Shown here: positions 51,656-59,448 of the stretch, one piece after another
Layout: each line of letters opens with the position of its first letter
Position numbering within the stretch: the first letter of the stretch is position 1
Notes under the pieces: model-generated
Told to the model about the DNA's origin: nothing
What the model saw: only the letters and a program-made list of their open reading frames with translations
Database searches by the model: none
Made by a program: the position numbers and the translations under genes
Assembly (NCBI RefSeq): GCF_023016115.1
Contig: NZ_JALKBH010000003.1
Coordinates: 1 to 64,000, forward strand
Reading direction: 5' to 3'
DNA length: 64,000 bases
DNA from: Alcanivorax sp. S6407
GTDB lineage: Bacteria; Pseudomonadota; Gammaproteobacteria; Pseudomonadales; Alcanivoracaceae

Positions 51656-52696
51656 ATGCAACAGCTTCACAATACCGCCAGCCAGCTGCAGACCGAGACC
51701 ACCCGGCGCAGCCTGTCTCTGCCCTCCCCCGCCACCCTGCGCGAGCGCCTGCCAGTGGATCCGGCGCTGGCCCGACAGATTGCCGGCCACCGCCAGACCA
51801 TCCGCAATATTCTCAACGGTGAAGATTCTCGCCTGCTGATCATCACCGGCCCCTGCTCACTCCATGACCCCAAGTCCGCGCTGGAATACGGCCATAAACT
51901 GGCCGAGCTTGCGGAAAGCCTGGCAGATCGCGCCTTCATCGTGATGCGCGCCTACGTGGAGAAACCCCGCACCACCGTAGGCTGGAAAGGCATGCTCTAC
52001 GACCCGCATCTGGATGGCAGCCACGACATGGCCACCGGCCTGAACGTATCCCGGCATCTGCTGCTGGATCTGGCCAAACTGGGCCTGCCGCTGGCCACGG
52101 AACTGTTGCATCCCATGGCCGCGGATTACCTGGGGGATCTGCTCAGCTGGGCAGCCATTGGCGCGCGGACGACCGAATCGCAGATTCACCGGGAAATGGT
52201 CAGCGGCCTGCCCCTGCCGGTGGGCTTCAAGAATGGTACCGATGGCAGCATCGATGTGGCCTGTGATGCCATGGGCTCAGCCTCACATCCGCACAGCCAT
52301 ATGGGCATGGACGACCAGGGACGCGCCGCCTTGCTGCAGACCGCCGGTAATCCGGATACCCATCTGGTACTTCGCGGTGGCCATGATGGCCCCAACTACG
52401 ATGCCGACAGCGTGGCCCGCGCTGTGGCAGAGCTGCAGAAGCGTGGCCAGAACCCGCGGTTGATCGTGGATTGCAGCCACGCCAACAGTGGCAAGGATCC
52501 GCTGCAGCAACCTGCAGTGATGCGTGATTTGCTGGCCCAGCGAGCCGACGGCCAGCAACACGTTGCCGGGGTCATGCTGGAGAGCCATCTGCAAGATGGG
52601 CGTCAGGGGCAGGATGGTGAACTGGCCTACGGGGTATCCATTACTGATGGCTGTCTCGGGTGGGAGAAGACCTGTGCGTTGCTGGAGGGGGTATAG
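51656..52696 (+). CDS. 3-deoxy-7-phosphoheptulonate (DAHP) synthase, class I, 346 aa
   Basis: First enzyme of the shikimate pathway: phosphoenolpyruvate plus erythrose 4-phosphate. The AroF/G/H-type core shows IITGPCSLHDPKSALEY (metal-binding Cys), VEKPRTTVGWKGMLYDPHLD, LATELLHPMAADYLGDLLSW, AIGARTTESQIHREMVSGLP, PVGFKNGTDGSI, LRGG and VDCSHANSGKDP (His, Asn for metal). The N-terminal ~50 residues are the feedback-inhibition extension. Which amino acid inhibits it cannot be read. The leader suggests control by aromatic supply at the RNA level. ATAAGGAACGAAC precedes the ATG. The TAG stop is the start of a heptad array. Confidence 0.95.
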   Translation: MQQLHNTASQLQTETTRRSLSLPSPATLRERLPVDPALARQIAGHRQTIRNILNGEDSRLLIITGPCSLHDPKSALEYGHKLAELAESLADRAFIVMRAYVEKPRTTVGWKGMLYDPHLDGSHDMATGLNVSRHLLLDLAKLGLPLATELLHPMAADYLGDLLSWAAIGARTTESQIHREMVSGLPLPVGFKNGTDGSIDVACDAMGSASHPHSHMGMDDQGRAALLQTAGNPDTHLVLRGGHDGPNYDADSVARAVAELQKRGQNPRLIVDCSHANSGKDPLQQPAVMRDLLAQRADGQQHVAGVMLESHLQDGRQGQDGELAYGVSITDGCLGWEKTCALLEGV

Positions 52697-53369
52697 CTAC
52701 AAGCTTCAAGCCTCAAGCTACAAGGCGCGGGATGGGTGGGGTGTTGTTTGAACCGCCCTGCCCGCGCTATTTCGTGGACGATATGCTTTTTGCGGTAGCT
52801 TTCCTGAAAGCGATTTAGCGTAGGTCGGAAATGGGCGTCAGCCCATCTCCGACGGTGGAATCGGCTTGGGGAGGGGCATGGCGGAGATCGGCATACGCCG
52901 ATTTCCGCCCTACGTTTTGTCGGGATCGCCGCAGGAGATCTCTGTGCCCTTCAGGGTATGCCTGCAAGCGATCCGAGCGACAGCCCGAGCAGTACGGCAG
53001 AGCAGCGAGTAACGAGTTTCGAGTTTCGAGTTTCGAGTTGCGAAAGGCTACACAGAATGGATTTTTCAGGTTTCTGGTTTTCGAAACTCGCTTTTCGTGA
53101 CTCGTAACTATTCACCCTCGCCTGGGCTCGGATCGCTTGCAGGCATACCCTGACGAGCACCGAGAGCTCCCACAGAAAACGCTCTGCAGCAATGGTGGCG
53201 GAGATGCCCTCGGGCATTTCCGCCCTACTATAACCGCCCCGCCATTGCCCACCGGGTTTCCTTTTCAACTTTACACTTTGAACTTTCAACTGAGTCCCGC
53301 GGGCACGGCCTTTCCGTCCACACCCCCCTACCCCGCGCCTTGCAGCTTGAGGCTTGTAGCTTGCAGCTG
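52694..53369. repeat. Large nested inverted heptad element (676 bp) between two stop codons
   Basis: Left: TAGCTAC AAGCTTC AAGCCTC AAGCTAC AAGGCGC (52694-52728), beginning on the TAG of the DAHP synthase gene. Right: GCGCCTT GCAGCTT GAGGCTT GTAGCTT GCAGCTG (53335-53369), ending one base before the TCA stop of the small minus-strand gene. Nested inside: a double dyad (52820-52913), a REP-bounded GAGTAAC GAGTTTC GAGTTTC array facing GAAACTC GCTTTTC (about 52929-53173), half a dyad (~53195-53227) and TTTGAACTTTCAACT heptads (53262-53291). Confidence 0.9.
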
Positions 53370-53370
53370 C

Positions 53371-53481
53371 TCACTTCCCGCGCTGGTTTTTCAGATAGAC
53401 GACGAAGGCCACACTGGCGATGAACACCAGAAAAATCACGAAGGCGGTGATCAGCTGATACAGCGTCAGGTCATTCAGCAC
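53371..53481 (-). CDS. Small single-pass membrane protein, 36 aa
   Basis: GTG at 53481 with CCGGAGCC upstream gives MLNDLTLYQLITAFVIFLVF, then IASVAFVVYLKNQRGK. There is one hydrophobic helix of about 20 residues, and a positively charged C-terminus that fits an in-cytoplasm tail. It is shorter than usual annotation limits. The heptad element ends exactly at its stop codon, just as such elements abut other real genes, which supports it as a true gene. It lies 28 bp downstream of the phzF-like gene, so it may share its transcript. Family not recognised. Confidence 0.65.
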   Translation of the reverse strand: MLNDLTLYQLITAFVIFLVFIASVAFVVYLKNQRGK

Positions 53482-53508
53482 AGCATGGCTCCGGTTATCG
53501 ATTCAGAC

Positions 53509-54414
53509 TCAGGAATACAGCAGCGAACCCACGCCCATCTTCACCACCTTGCCGCCGATACGACAACGCAGAGCCTTGCCGGCGTGCTTGTCGAATTCGG
53601 CACGCAGCAGGCTCTTGCGGGTGTCCGGGCTGCCGCGATCGATGGAGAAAGTGTGGGTGCCGTCGGCGGTGTCTTTCTGTTCGGCCAGGTAGGCAATGAA
53701 CTCGGGCATCACCGCGCCGATGGGAGGATAAATATCCCGCGGCAGATCCGGGTTGAGGATACGGCCGTGGAAATCAGACTCGCCAGTAATGGATCCCGGT
53801 GCAAACAGGAACAGTTCGGTGGTGTAAATATGGCCGCCCAGCGATGACCAGTAACTGGTATTGAGACTGGCCGCCAGCACATGCTCCGGCTTGGTGAACG
53901 GCACGATGAGGGTGGGTTTGTCCACGCTCACCACCATGGGCTTGTACTTGCTGAAGGCGATGTGCTTTTCGTCGGTGTTCAGCGCCGCGGCCAGTTTGGC
54001 AATCTCCGGCGTGTAATGGTCAATGGTGGGATCCAGCTCGCGGGCAAACTGGATAGCCCCCGGGCCGTTGCCTTCCTTGTCCACAAAGCTCTGGATCAGC
54101 TGGTCATTCTGCTTGAGCAGGAAGGAAGCAAACTTGCCCTCATCTTTGGTGAGTCCCATTTCATGGGCGACATAGGACGCAGCGAGAATGGTGTGGGCGC
54201 CAAACAGTTGCTGGCCCCGGCCGTTGAAGACCGACACCGGGGAACTGCTGTTGCGCGGATCGATAAATACCGTTTCCGTCTGCTGGAATTCACTGGCGAT
54301 GGCGGTCTTGGCACGCGCATCGATGGGATCACTGCCCAGGGTCACTACGGGAATCTGGGTACCCTGAAACGGCGCCCCGGCAAACACGTCCAGCAAGGCA
54401 TAATCGAGAGCCAT
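53509..54414 (-). CDS. PhzF-family isomerase/epimerase-like protein, 301 aa
   Basis: PhzF/diaminopimelate-epimerase fold. The N-terminal LDYALLDVFAGAPFQGTQIPVV and the SEFQQTETVFI segment (catalytic Glu of PhzF) are conserved; the second domain has HIYTTELFLFAPGS and KALRCRIGGKVVKMGVGSLL. The GAHTILAASYV block is the family's G(AG)HTTL motif. No phenazine genes are nearby, so a generic isomerase function is more likely than phenazine synthesis. I use ATG 54414 (MALDYALL); 54423 and 54429 are also possible. The small membrane protein follows 28 bp later. Confidence 0.88.
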   Translation of the reverse strand: MALDYALLDVFAGAPFQGTQIPVVTLGSDPIDARAKTAIASEFQQTETVFIDPRNSSSPVSVFNGRGQQLFGAHTILAASYVAHEMGLTKDEGKFASFLLKQNDQLIQSFVDKEGNGPGAIQFARELDPTIDHYTPEIAKLAAALNTDEKHIAFSKYKPMVVSVDKPTLIVPFTKPEHVLAASLNTSYWSSLGGHIYTTELFLFAPGSITGESDFHGRILNPDLPRDIYPPIGAVMPEFIAYLAEQKDTADGTHTFSIDRGSPDTRKSLLRAEFDKHAGKALRCRIGGKVVKMGVGSLLYS

Positions 54415-54489
54415 AACATCCATCCTCATTATTGTTGTCCGTCCTTCGACTATGCCCGACGGGAGGATTATTGCAATGGATGGGAGAAC

Positions 54490-54608
54490 GCCTGATGCCG
54501 GATGCATGACGCCTGACGAAAAGAACACAAAATCTGTGTACCAGTTCGCCTGCGGGGCATCACTTGCAGAGATTTTTAGCGTCTGGCGTCAAGCGTCCGG
54601 CGTATCAC
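54490..54608. repeat. Inverted heptad element, GCCTGAC/GTCTGGC dialect
   Basis: Left: GCCTGAT GCCGGAT GCATGAC GCCTGAC (54490-54517). Right: GTCTGGC GTCAAGC GTCCGGC GTATCAC (54581-54608), inverted relative to the left. The right array overlaps the stop codon (TCA 54605-54607) of the PsrA-like gene. Confidence 0.82.
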
Positions 54609-55237
54609 GGCATCGGTGCGGTGATGCCGCCGATGAGGAACGGCAGCAGGCGACGGGTGATGTCGGCTTCGGTGACTTCGGTGTTGAAATCCTTGCGGCT
54701 GATTTCCTTGAGGGATTCCATCCCGGACAAGGTAAAGATGGCCGCCCCCAGACCAAACTGGACCCGCCAGAACAGTTCCCGCGGCGGCATATTGGGCAGG
54801 GCTCGCTGCATGTGGTCCTGCAGGCGACTGAACACACCACCATACTGCTGATGAAGGTATTCGCGCAGATGGCCCACTGGTTGGCTATAGGCCTGACCAG
54901 AAAGACGAAAGAACACCGCCGCACGCTGGGGATCTTCAGGGTGGGTTCCCAGGGCTAGCCTGGAAATCAATGAAAGCAGGTTCTCCGGAGTATCCGGAAC
55001 ACCGGTCTCTTCCATTTCCGTCAGCTTGGCATCCAGCGCCTGGGAGAAGGGAGACAGAAAGCGCTCGAACACCGCCTGAATCAGGGCCTCCTTGGAACCG
55101 AAGTGATAGTTCACCGCGGCCAGGTTCACCCCGGCCTTACTGGTAATGGCCCGCAGGCTGGTTTCCGCAAACCCCTTCTGGGCAAACAGCACCTCTGCTG
55201 TATCCAGAATCCGGTCCACTGTTCCTGGCTGTGCCAT
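54605..55237 (-). CDS. psrA: TetR-family regulator PsrA-like, 210 aa
   Basis: The N-terminal 60 residues (TVDRILDTAEVLFAQKGFAE, TSLRAITSKAGVNLAAVNYH, FGSKEALIQAVFERFL) are nearly those of Pseudomonas PsrA, as I remember it, and the ligand domain keeps ELFWRVQFGLGAAIFTLSGM. PsrA is a long-chain fatty-acid sensor that represses beta-oxidation genes and itself and activates rpoS in Pseudomonas. Two consensus PsrA operators lie just upstream. The recognition helix (TSKAGVNLAAVNYHFG) is intact. It is divergent in effect from the phzF unit by a heptad element. No fad gene is adjacent. Confidence 0.9.
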   Translation of the reverse strand: MAQPGTVDRILDTAEVLFAQKGFAETSLRAITSKAGVNLAAVNYHFGSKEALIQAVFERFLSPFSQALDAKLTEMEETGVPDTPENLLSLISRLALGTHPEDPQRAAVFFRLSGQAYSQPVGHLREYLHQQYGGVFSRLQDHMQRALPNMPPRELFWRVQFGLGAAIFTLSGMESLKEISRKDFNTEVTEADITRRLLPFLIGGITAPMP

Positions 55238-55256
55238 TTCCCCTGCCCCTAGCGTT

Positions 55257-55284
55257 CAAAACATACGTTTCAAACATACGTTTG
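55257..55284. promoter_or_regulatory. Tandem PsrA operators (autoregulation)
   Basis: CAAACATACGTTTG (55271-55284) is a perfect CAAAC-N4-GTTTG site; immediately before it AAAACATACGTTTC (55258-55271) is a second, near-perfect copy sharing a base. The pair lies 20-47 bp upstream of the psrA start codon. Confidence 0.85.
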
Positions 55285-55451
55285 GCGAACGGCGCGGTCA
55301 AGGTTTCAGCTTCGCCCGAGGCGATCAATTTGGTGAAGAAAGCCAGGCAGACAGGAGCGGTCGTTTGCTATGGCATCCTGGTGCGGCAGCGATGCGCAAG
55401 TGTTCTCGCACCGGAACTGGCGCTCCGACAAAAACAGGAAGTCCATTCCTT

Positions 55452-55530
55452 TGTGGGAGCTTGCTTGCAAGCGAATCTACCCTCACCCAGGTTTGTCCCC
55501 CCCTCTTCGCGTGCAAGCACGCTCCCACAG
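55452..55530. repeat. Inverted REP pair
   Basis: TGTGGGAGCTTGCTTGCAAGCG at the left and CGTGCAAGCACGCTCCCACA at the right, inverted, with a 37-bp spacer. Part of the gene-free 55238-55608 stretch, which also holds the psrA operator region and a heptad array. Confidence 0.8.
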
Positions 55531-55560
55531 ATGCCCTGCGGTGAAGGGATCGGTTTCCTT

Positions 55561-55609
55561 TTCAACTTTCAACTTTCAACTTTCAACTTTGAACTTTCAA
55601 CTCACGACT
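55561..55609. repeat. Heptad array, TTCAACT dialect
   Basis: Four perfect TTCAACT units, then TTGAACT TTCAACT CACGACT. The last base is the first base of the stop codon of the barrel gene (TCA 55609-55611). The same heptads appear inside the elements at 50820 and 52694. Confidence 0.85.
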
Positions 55610-56892
55610 CAGAAGTAGTACACCACCTCTGCCTGCACGAAGTCCGAGCGGCTGATCGGGCCCAGGCCGGGGTTGGTATTCACGTTTCTGAGGATATCGC
55701 GGTAAAGCGCAGAGGGGCTTCGCGGATCTGCTGCATCCGTGTAGAAGCGGGCTTCCAGCGAGGCCTTGAGGTTGTTACCAAAGCGACGGCTGGATTCCAG
55801 GCTGATGGCTTTCTCTTCTTCTTCGGTATCGTAGATGATGCCGGCGAGGATCTCGGTGGAGGCCACGTCGTTGAAGGTAAAGCGGGTGCCGAGCAAGACA
55901 TCGCTGGCCAGTGGTGAGGCCAGGCTGTCGTCGCGGTCTTCCCAGATGTATTCCACAATCCAGCCCAGATCGGCGGCACTGCCGAACAGGCCCACCTGGG
56001 TATATTCAAAGCCCCCATCTAGGGCATTGAAGCGCTCCCCCTGCCCGGAGCGGCTGATGCCCTCCAGTTTCCACAGCCAGCCATTCTGCAGGTATTGCAG
56101 CTCCAGCCCGGTCTGGTCGATGACGTTATACAGTGGGGTGAATTCAGGATCCGAGCCTGCCGGCAAGGCGCCGGTGGTTGCCAGTGCAATCAGCTCCGCC
56201 TGAGACAGGCCCTGCGGAATCAGCAGAGGGTCCCGGCTGGTGCCGGAGAAATGCGACAGCGCCAGTTCGATGCCATTGTCAAAGTACTGCTGGAAGCGGA
56301 TGGCAAAATCCACCCGGCTATCTTCCCGGGAAGACTCGTAAAGAGCGTCGTCAGACACTGGCAACGGGGTACGTGGACGGCCTTCCTCACCGGCGAAGGT
56401 GCGTTCACGGAAACCCGGCAACACGAACAGATCCACAATCCCCCAGTCACGTACCAGAGACAGGTTGATCATGGGCTGGCCGAGCTTTTCCTCTCCGTCT
56501 ACCTGATCCACCTGGTCGGTCTGGTTGATGATATCCACCAGATGACGACCTTCGGTGACACCCCAGAACACCTTGCGGATCCCGACCCGGGATTCCCAGC
56601 CATTGCCCACATGAATCCATGACAGTTCACGGATATCCCAGTGGGTCCGTTCGCTGTCATGTTCATCCACCCGGGCATAGGGAATGAACGTGAACAGGTC
56701 ATCGCGGTCATTCCACTCGTGGAGAATCTCGGGCTTCAGGTAAGCCGACCCGTTAGTGGAATAATCCGCTTCCGGGTAGGGAGAATCCTGGGTGAAGTAG
56801 CGCCCTTCCAGCCCCACTTCGCCACGGAATTCCCAGCCCATGGAGATCAGCGGCATCGCCAGCAGCGATGCCGTTATCAGATTCTTCTTCAT
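55609..56892 (-). CDS. Outer-membrane beta-barrel protein, 427 aa
   Basis: Has a signal peptide (MKKNLITASLLAMPLISMG). The mature region alternates aromatic and polar residues (WEFRGEVGLEGRYFTQ, YLKPEILHEWNDRDD, FTFIPYARVDEHDS) and ends with VQAEVVYYF, an outer-membrane C-terminal strand. Internal segments WIHVGNGWESRVGIRKVFWG and NGWLWKLEGISRSGQG are reminiscent of barrels encoded with LolA-like and RND genes in oil-degrading bacteria. Start four bases after the stop of the LolA-like gene, so the two are coupled. No substrate indication. Confidence 0.78.
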   Translation of the reverse strand: MKKNLITASLLAMPLISMGWEFRGEVGLEGRYFTQDSPYPEADYSTNGSAYLKPEILHEWNDRDDLFTFIPYARVDEHDSERTHWDIRELSWIHVGNGWESRVGIRKVFWGVTEGRHLVDIINQTDQVDQVDGEEKLGQPMINLSLVRDWGIVDLFVLPGFRERTFAGEEGRPRTPLPVSDDALYESSREDSRVDFAIRFQQYFDNGIELALSHFSGTSRDPLLIPQGLSQAELIALATTGALPAGSDPEFTPLYNVIDQTGLELQYLQNGWLWKLEGISRSGQGERFNALDGGFEYTQVGLFGSAADLGWIVEYIWEDRDDSLASPLASDVLLGTRFTFNDVASTEILAGIIYDTEEEEKAISLESSRRFGNNLKASLEARFYTDAADPRSPSALYRDILRNVNTNPGLGPISRSDFVQAEVVYYF

Positions 56893-56895
56893 GGC

Positions 56896-57690
56896 TTAGC
56901 GGGCGCGCTTGAGGCTGTTCTGGTTGAAATCGGCTTCGCTGAGACCGGTATCGTACTGGTAGTTGCTCCAGAACAGATCCGTGGCCTTGCCGGTCTGGTG
57001 ATTGACCATGGACATCTTGGCCGGCTGCCAGAACTTGTCCTTGTACTGGCTGTAGTCACTGGATTCCAGCGTCTTGAGCAGGCTGCCACGACGGTCGTAG
57101 TAGTCCACTTTCCAGGTACGGTATTCGTCCTTGTCCAGCCACACCACCATCTTGGTGTAACCGGAGTGCTTGTCGGTGGGATAACGCTCCATCACGTAGC
57201 AGGTCAGCTCGCCACAGGCTTCGTCGCGCAGGTATTTGTAGGTGTACTTTTCCACTTCCTGGCCACGCATGTCCTCGAAGCTGAATTCACTGCCCATGAA
57301 GGGGCCGGACTTGTTACGCGAGGCAATGGTCTTCACCCGGCGCAGGGCCGGCAGGTAGAGCCACTGGTCATCGTCTTTGGTCTTGTAGCTGAAGGTCAGC
57401 ATGGCGGTGCCACGCACATCCCTCGGGGTATCGAAGATGGTCAGGCTCTTGTCACCTTCTTCTTCGCCCTTCGCTTCCAGGGTTTTCACACGCAGCTCTC
57501 GCTCGGCCTGATCACCACGCTGGGTAATCAGCACCATCTTCATGTCTGCCTGAAAATCGCCGAAACCATTACCACGGGCGTCCGCTTCGCGGGCAATTTC
57601 CAGCCCCTTCTCTTCCGGGGTTTGGGCAATGGTCGTTACAGGGAAGGCGATGGCAAGAGCCAGTCCGGCAGTGAGAAAACGAGATGTCAT
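56896..57690 (-). CDS. LolA-like outer-membrane lipoprotein-sorting family protein (COG2834), 264 aa
   Basis: Signal peptide MTSRFLTAGLALAIAFPVTT ends near IAQ. The fold is a half-barrel; conserved blocks include FGDFQADMKMVLITQRGDQA, FDTPRDVRGTAML, DDDQWLYLPALRRVKTIASR, GPFMGSEFSFEDM and WQPAKMSMVNHQTGKATDLF. These proteins usually sit beside RND (MMPL-type) exporter genes and shuttle lipids or hydrophobic molecules across the periplasm. Only the outer-membrane barrel is next to it here; no exporter gene lies in the neighbourhood, so an unlinked one is expected. The upstream gap to the lipase gene is convergent-free and holds its promoter. Confidence 0.85.
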   Translation of the reverse strand: MTSRFLTAGLALAIAFPVTTIAQTPEEKGLEIAREADARGNGFGDFQADMKMVLITQRGDQAERELRVKTLEAKGEEEGDKSLTIFDTPRDVRGTAMLTFSYKTKDDDQWLYLPALRRVKTIASRNKSGPFMGSEFSFEDMRGQEVEKYTYKYLRDEACGELTCYVMERYPTDKHSGYTKMVVWLDKDEYRTWKVDYYDRRGSLLKTLESSDYSQYKDKFWQPAKMSMVNHQTGKATDLFWSNYQYDTGLSEADFNQNSLKRAR

Positions 57691-57845
57691 GGGGACCTCA
57701 TACTGTCTGGAATCATTGTTATAGCGACGATGATGCAGGCAACACCGTGTTTACCATGATACCTGCCCCGCCGGAAACGGCGAGGCTGATGAGGCCAAAA
57801 TGTGCGGCCGTCGTGTCAAGAGATGTTAATAAAACCGCTTTAATG

Positions 57846-58619
57846 TCAGGCCGAACCTTCTTCATGGCCGGCGAAGTAACCGTGCTGGAGGAAGGTCAGA
57901 ACCTGTTTGATAACGGCCTTCTTGCGCATGATGAAAGCATGGCTGGCGGGAACCACCAGATAGTCGCGCATTTCCTTCAGTCGGGTGCTGGGCAGGGAAA
58001 CCTTGCCGTCATCGTCGCCGGGGATCATCCAGGAGAGCCAGGGATCCACCGTGCGGGTACCGGCGATGACGCCGATTTCCGCCGTCACGGGCTCCAGGCT
58101 CGCGGCAATACCATCGGGGCCGGTGCCCAGCTGCTGACCTGCTGGCCCTGTGAGTTTGCGAAACAGCCACCAGTCGCCCACCCGATCCACCACTTCACTC
58201 CCCTGGTTGGGCGGCGCCAGCATGACCACCCGACCCAGTTCCGGGATGTCCCGCTCCTGCAGGTAACTGCGCACCAGAATGCCGCCCATGGAATGGGTCA
58301 CGAAATGAATCTGTTCCACTGCACGGGCCCGACACCAATCCAGTGCCTGGCTGATTTCCTGCTGCGCGAGGGTTTCCACCGGTGCGGAGGTGGAGGGGTA
58401 ATCCTGGTTGTAGACCTGATAACCCACGTCAGTGAGCGTGTCTTCGATACGGGACATGGCCCAGGCCGATCGCCGCAGGCCATGGAGCACCACCACGCAA
58501 TCAGATTGGCCACCCGTCAATGCCGGCAGCATTTGCGCCCGGGCCGGCTGCATGCTCATCAGCAACCAGCCTGACAGGACCAGTAACAGGGCAGACATCC
58601 AGCGATAGGGTTTGGTCAT
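57846..58619 (-). CDS. Secreted alpha/beta-hydrolase (lipase-like), 257 aa
   Basis: The signal peptide starts MTKPYRWMSALLLVLSGWLL and ends near ARA. The oxyanion region CVVVLHGLRRSAWAM is followed by the nucleophile elbow FVTHSMGGILVRSY, where the usual GHSxG reads THSMG. Likely acid Asp is in VIAGTRTVDPWLSW or the GDDDGKVSL loop; the catalytic His is in VVPASHAFIMRKK. It is similar to a group of small secreted esterases/lipases in marine gammaproteobacteria. Start at ATG 58619; the seven-residue extension from 58640 lacks a site. Downstream of the DUF6586-topA unit. Confidence 0.85.
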   Translation of the reverse strand: MTKPYRWMSALLLVLSGWLLMSMQPARAQMLPALTGGQSDCVVVLHGLRRSAWAMSRIEDTLTDVGYQVYNQDYPSTSAPVETLAQQEISQALDWCRARAVEQIHFVTHSMGGILVRSYLQERDIPELGRVVMLAPPNQGSEVVDRVGDWWLFRKLTGPAGQQLGTGPDGIAASLEPVTAEIGVIAGTRTVDPWLSWMIPGDDDGKVSLPSTRLKEMRDYLVVPASHAFIMRKKAVIKQVLTFLQHGYFAGHEEGSA

Positions 58620-58656
58620 CGGGGCTCCGGCGAAAGGCAACGCCGGACGATTATGG

Positions 58657-58693
58657 CCGGCAGACCAAGCATTCCGTCTGCCGGGGGCTTTTT
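58657..58693. terminator. Hairpin with T-run between DUF6586 and lipase genes
   Basis: CCGGCAGAC-CAAGCATTCC-GTCTGCCGG, then GGGCTTTTT on the plus strand. The T-run is on the wrong strand for the flanking minus-strand genes, so its use is unclear. Confidence 0.45.
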
Positions 58694-58740
58694 CAAGATT
58701 CGGGGTACCTAGCGGTCAAATCCCCGGGCTGACCTGCCGG

Positions 58741-59271
58741 TTACCACTCTTCCAGGTAGCCGACGCAGTGCTCAATGAGTTCACCCACCCGGGTGGCCGC
58801 CTGGGCCAGACGCTCCAGATCCCCTTCGGCCAGGGGCGCGTAGCGGTCTTCTGCCATCAGGTTAAGGGCATTGGCTTCGCTGGGCGGGGTCGGCCGACGG
58901 GCCAGCCCGGAGGCGCCCAGTGCAGACTGCATTTCCGTATCCAGCCAGGCGATCAGATCACCGCGGTCCTGACGGGCCTGGGCCAGCACCGAGACCTCCG
59001 GCGCTTCCACCCCCGCCTCCACAAAGGCCTGCTCCAGCGCGGCCAGGCTGAACAGGGCATCCGCCCCGGCTACCTGATAAGTCTTGGCGGACTGACGAAT
59101 CATCCCCACCAGCGCGGAATAAAGGTGGAACACCACCGCCCCTCGCAACGCCAGACGAATAGTCGGCGAGGCTTCGCGTTGCTCATGACTCAGCTGGCGC
59201 AGCATGGCGTTGGCAAAATAGATCCGCTCACGCAGACCGCTGACGGTGTTTTCACGAACCATTCGGGACAT
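58741..59271 (-). CDS. DUF6586 family protein, 176 aa
   Basis: Helical protein with no export signal or catalytic motif: RERIYFANAMLRQLSHEQRE, then LRGAVVFHLYSALVGMIRQS and, near the C-terminus, LAQAATRVGELIEHCVGYLE. From memory, such genes lie next to topA in Pseudomonas and relatives, as here, where it is the next gene on the same strand. Function is unknown. The 177-bp gap to topA is filled with an inverted heptad element, so any co-transcript would pass through a long hairpin. Confidence 0.8.
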   Translation of the reverse strand: MSRMVRENTVSGLRERIYFANAMLRQLSHEQREASPTIRLALRGAVVFHLYSALVGMIRQSAKTYQVAGADALFSLAALEQAFVEAGVEAPEVSVLAQARQDRGDLIAWLDTEMQSALGASGLARRPTPPSEANALNLMAEDRYAPLAEGDLERLAQAATRVGELIEHCVGYLEEW

Positions 59272-59288
59272 AACAAAATCCTGGAAAG

Positions 59289-59448
59289 AAGCTGCAAGCT
59301 ACAAGCCTCAAGCTGCAAGGCGCGGGGGAGGCCATCGCGGAGATGGGGCCGTGCCCGCGCTCCGGTGCCGTCGCAGCACGGAGCACAGTGCCTTCAGAGC
59401 ATGAGACGCGAGCCTCGTGTTGTAGCTTGCAGCTTGTAGCTTGTGTCT
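59289..59448. repeat. Inverted heptad element, AAGCTGC dialect, abutting topA stop codon
   Basis: Left: AAGCTGC AAGCTAC AAGCCTC AAGCTGC AAGGCGC (59289-59323). Right: GTAGCTT GCAGCTT GTAGCTT GTGTCTT (59422-59449). The last unit's final T is the first base of topA's stop (TTA 59449-59451). Confidence 0.88.

Noticed and set aside
53509-54414. Phenazine biosynthesis locus
   Set aside because: Only a PhzF-family gene is present; no other phz gene is nearby, and the family is functionally broad.
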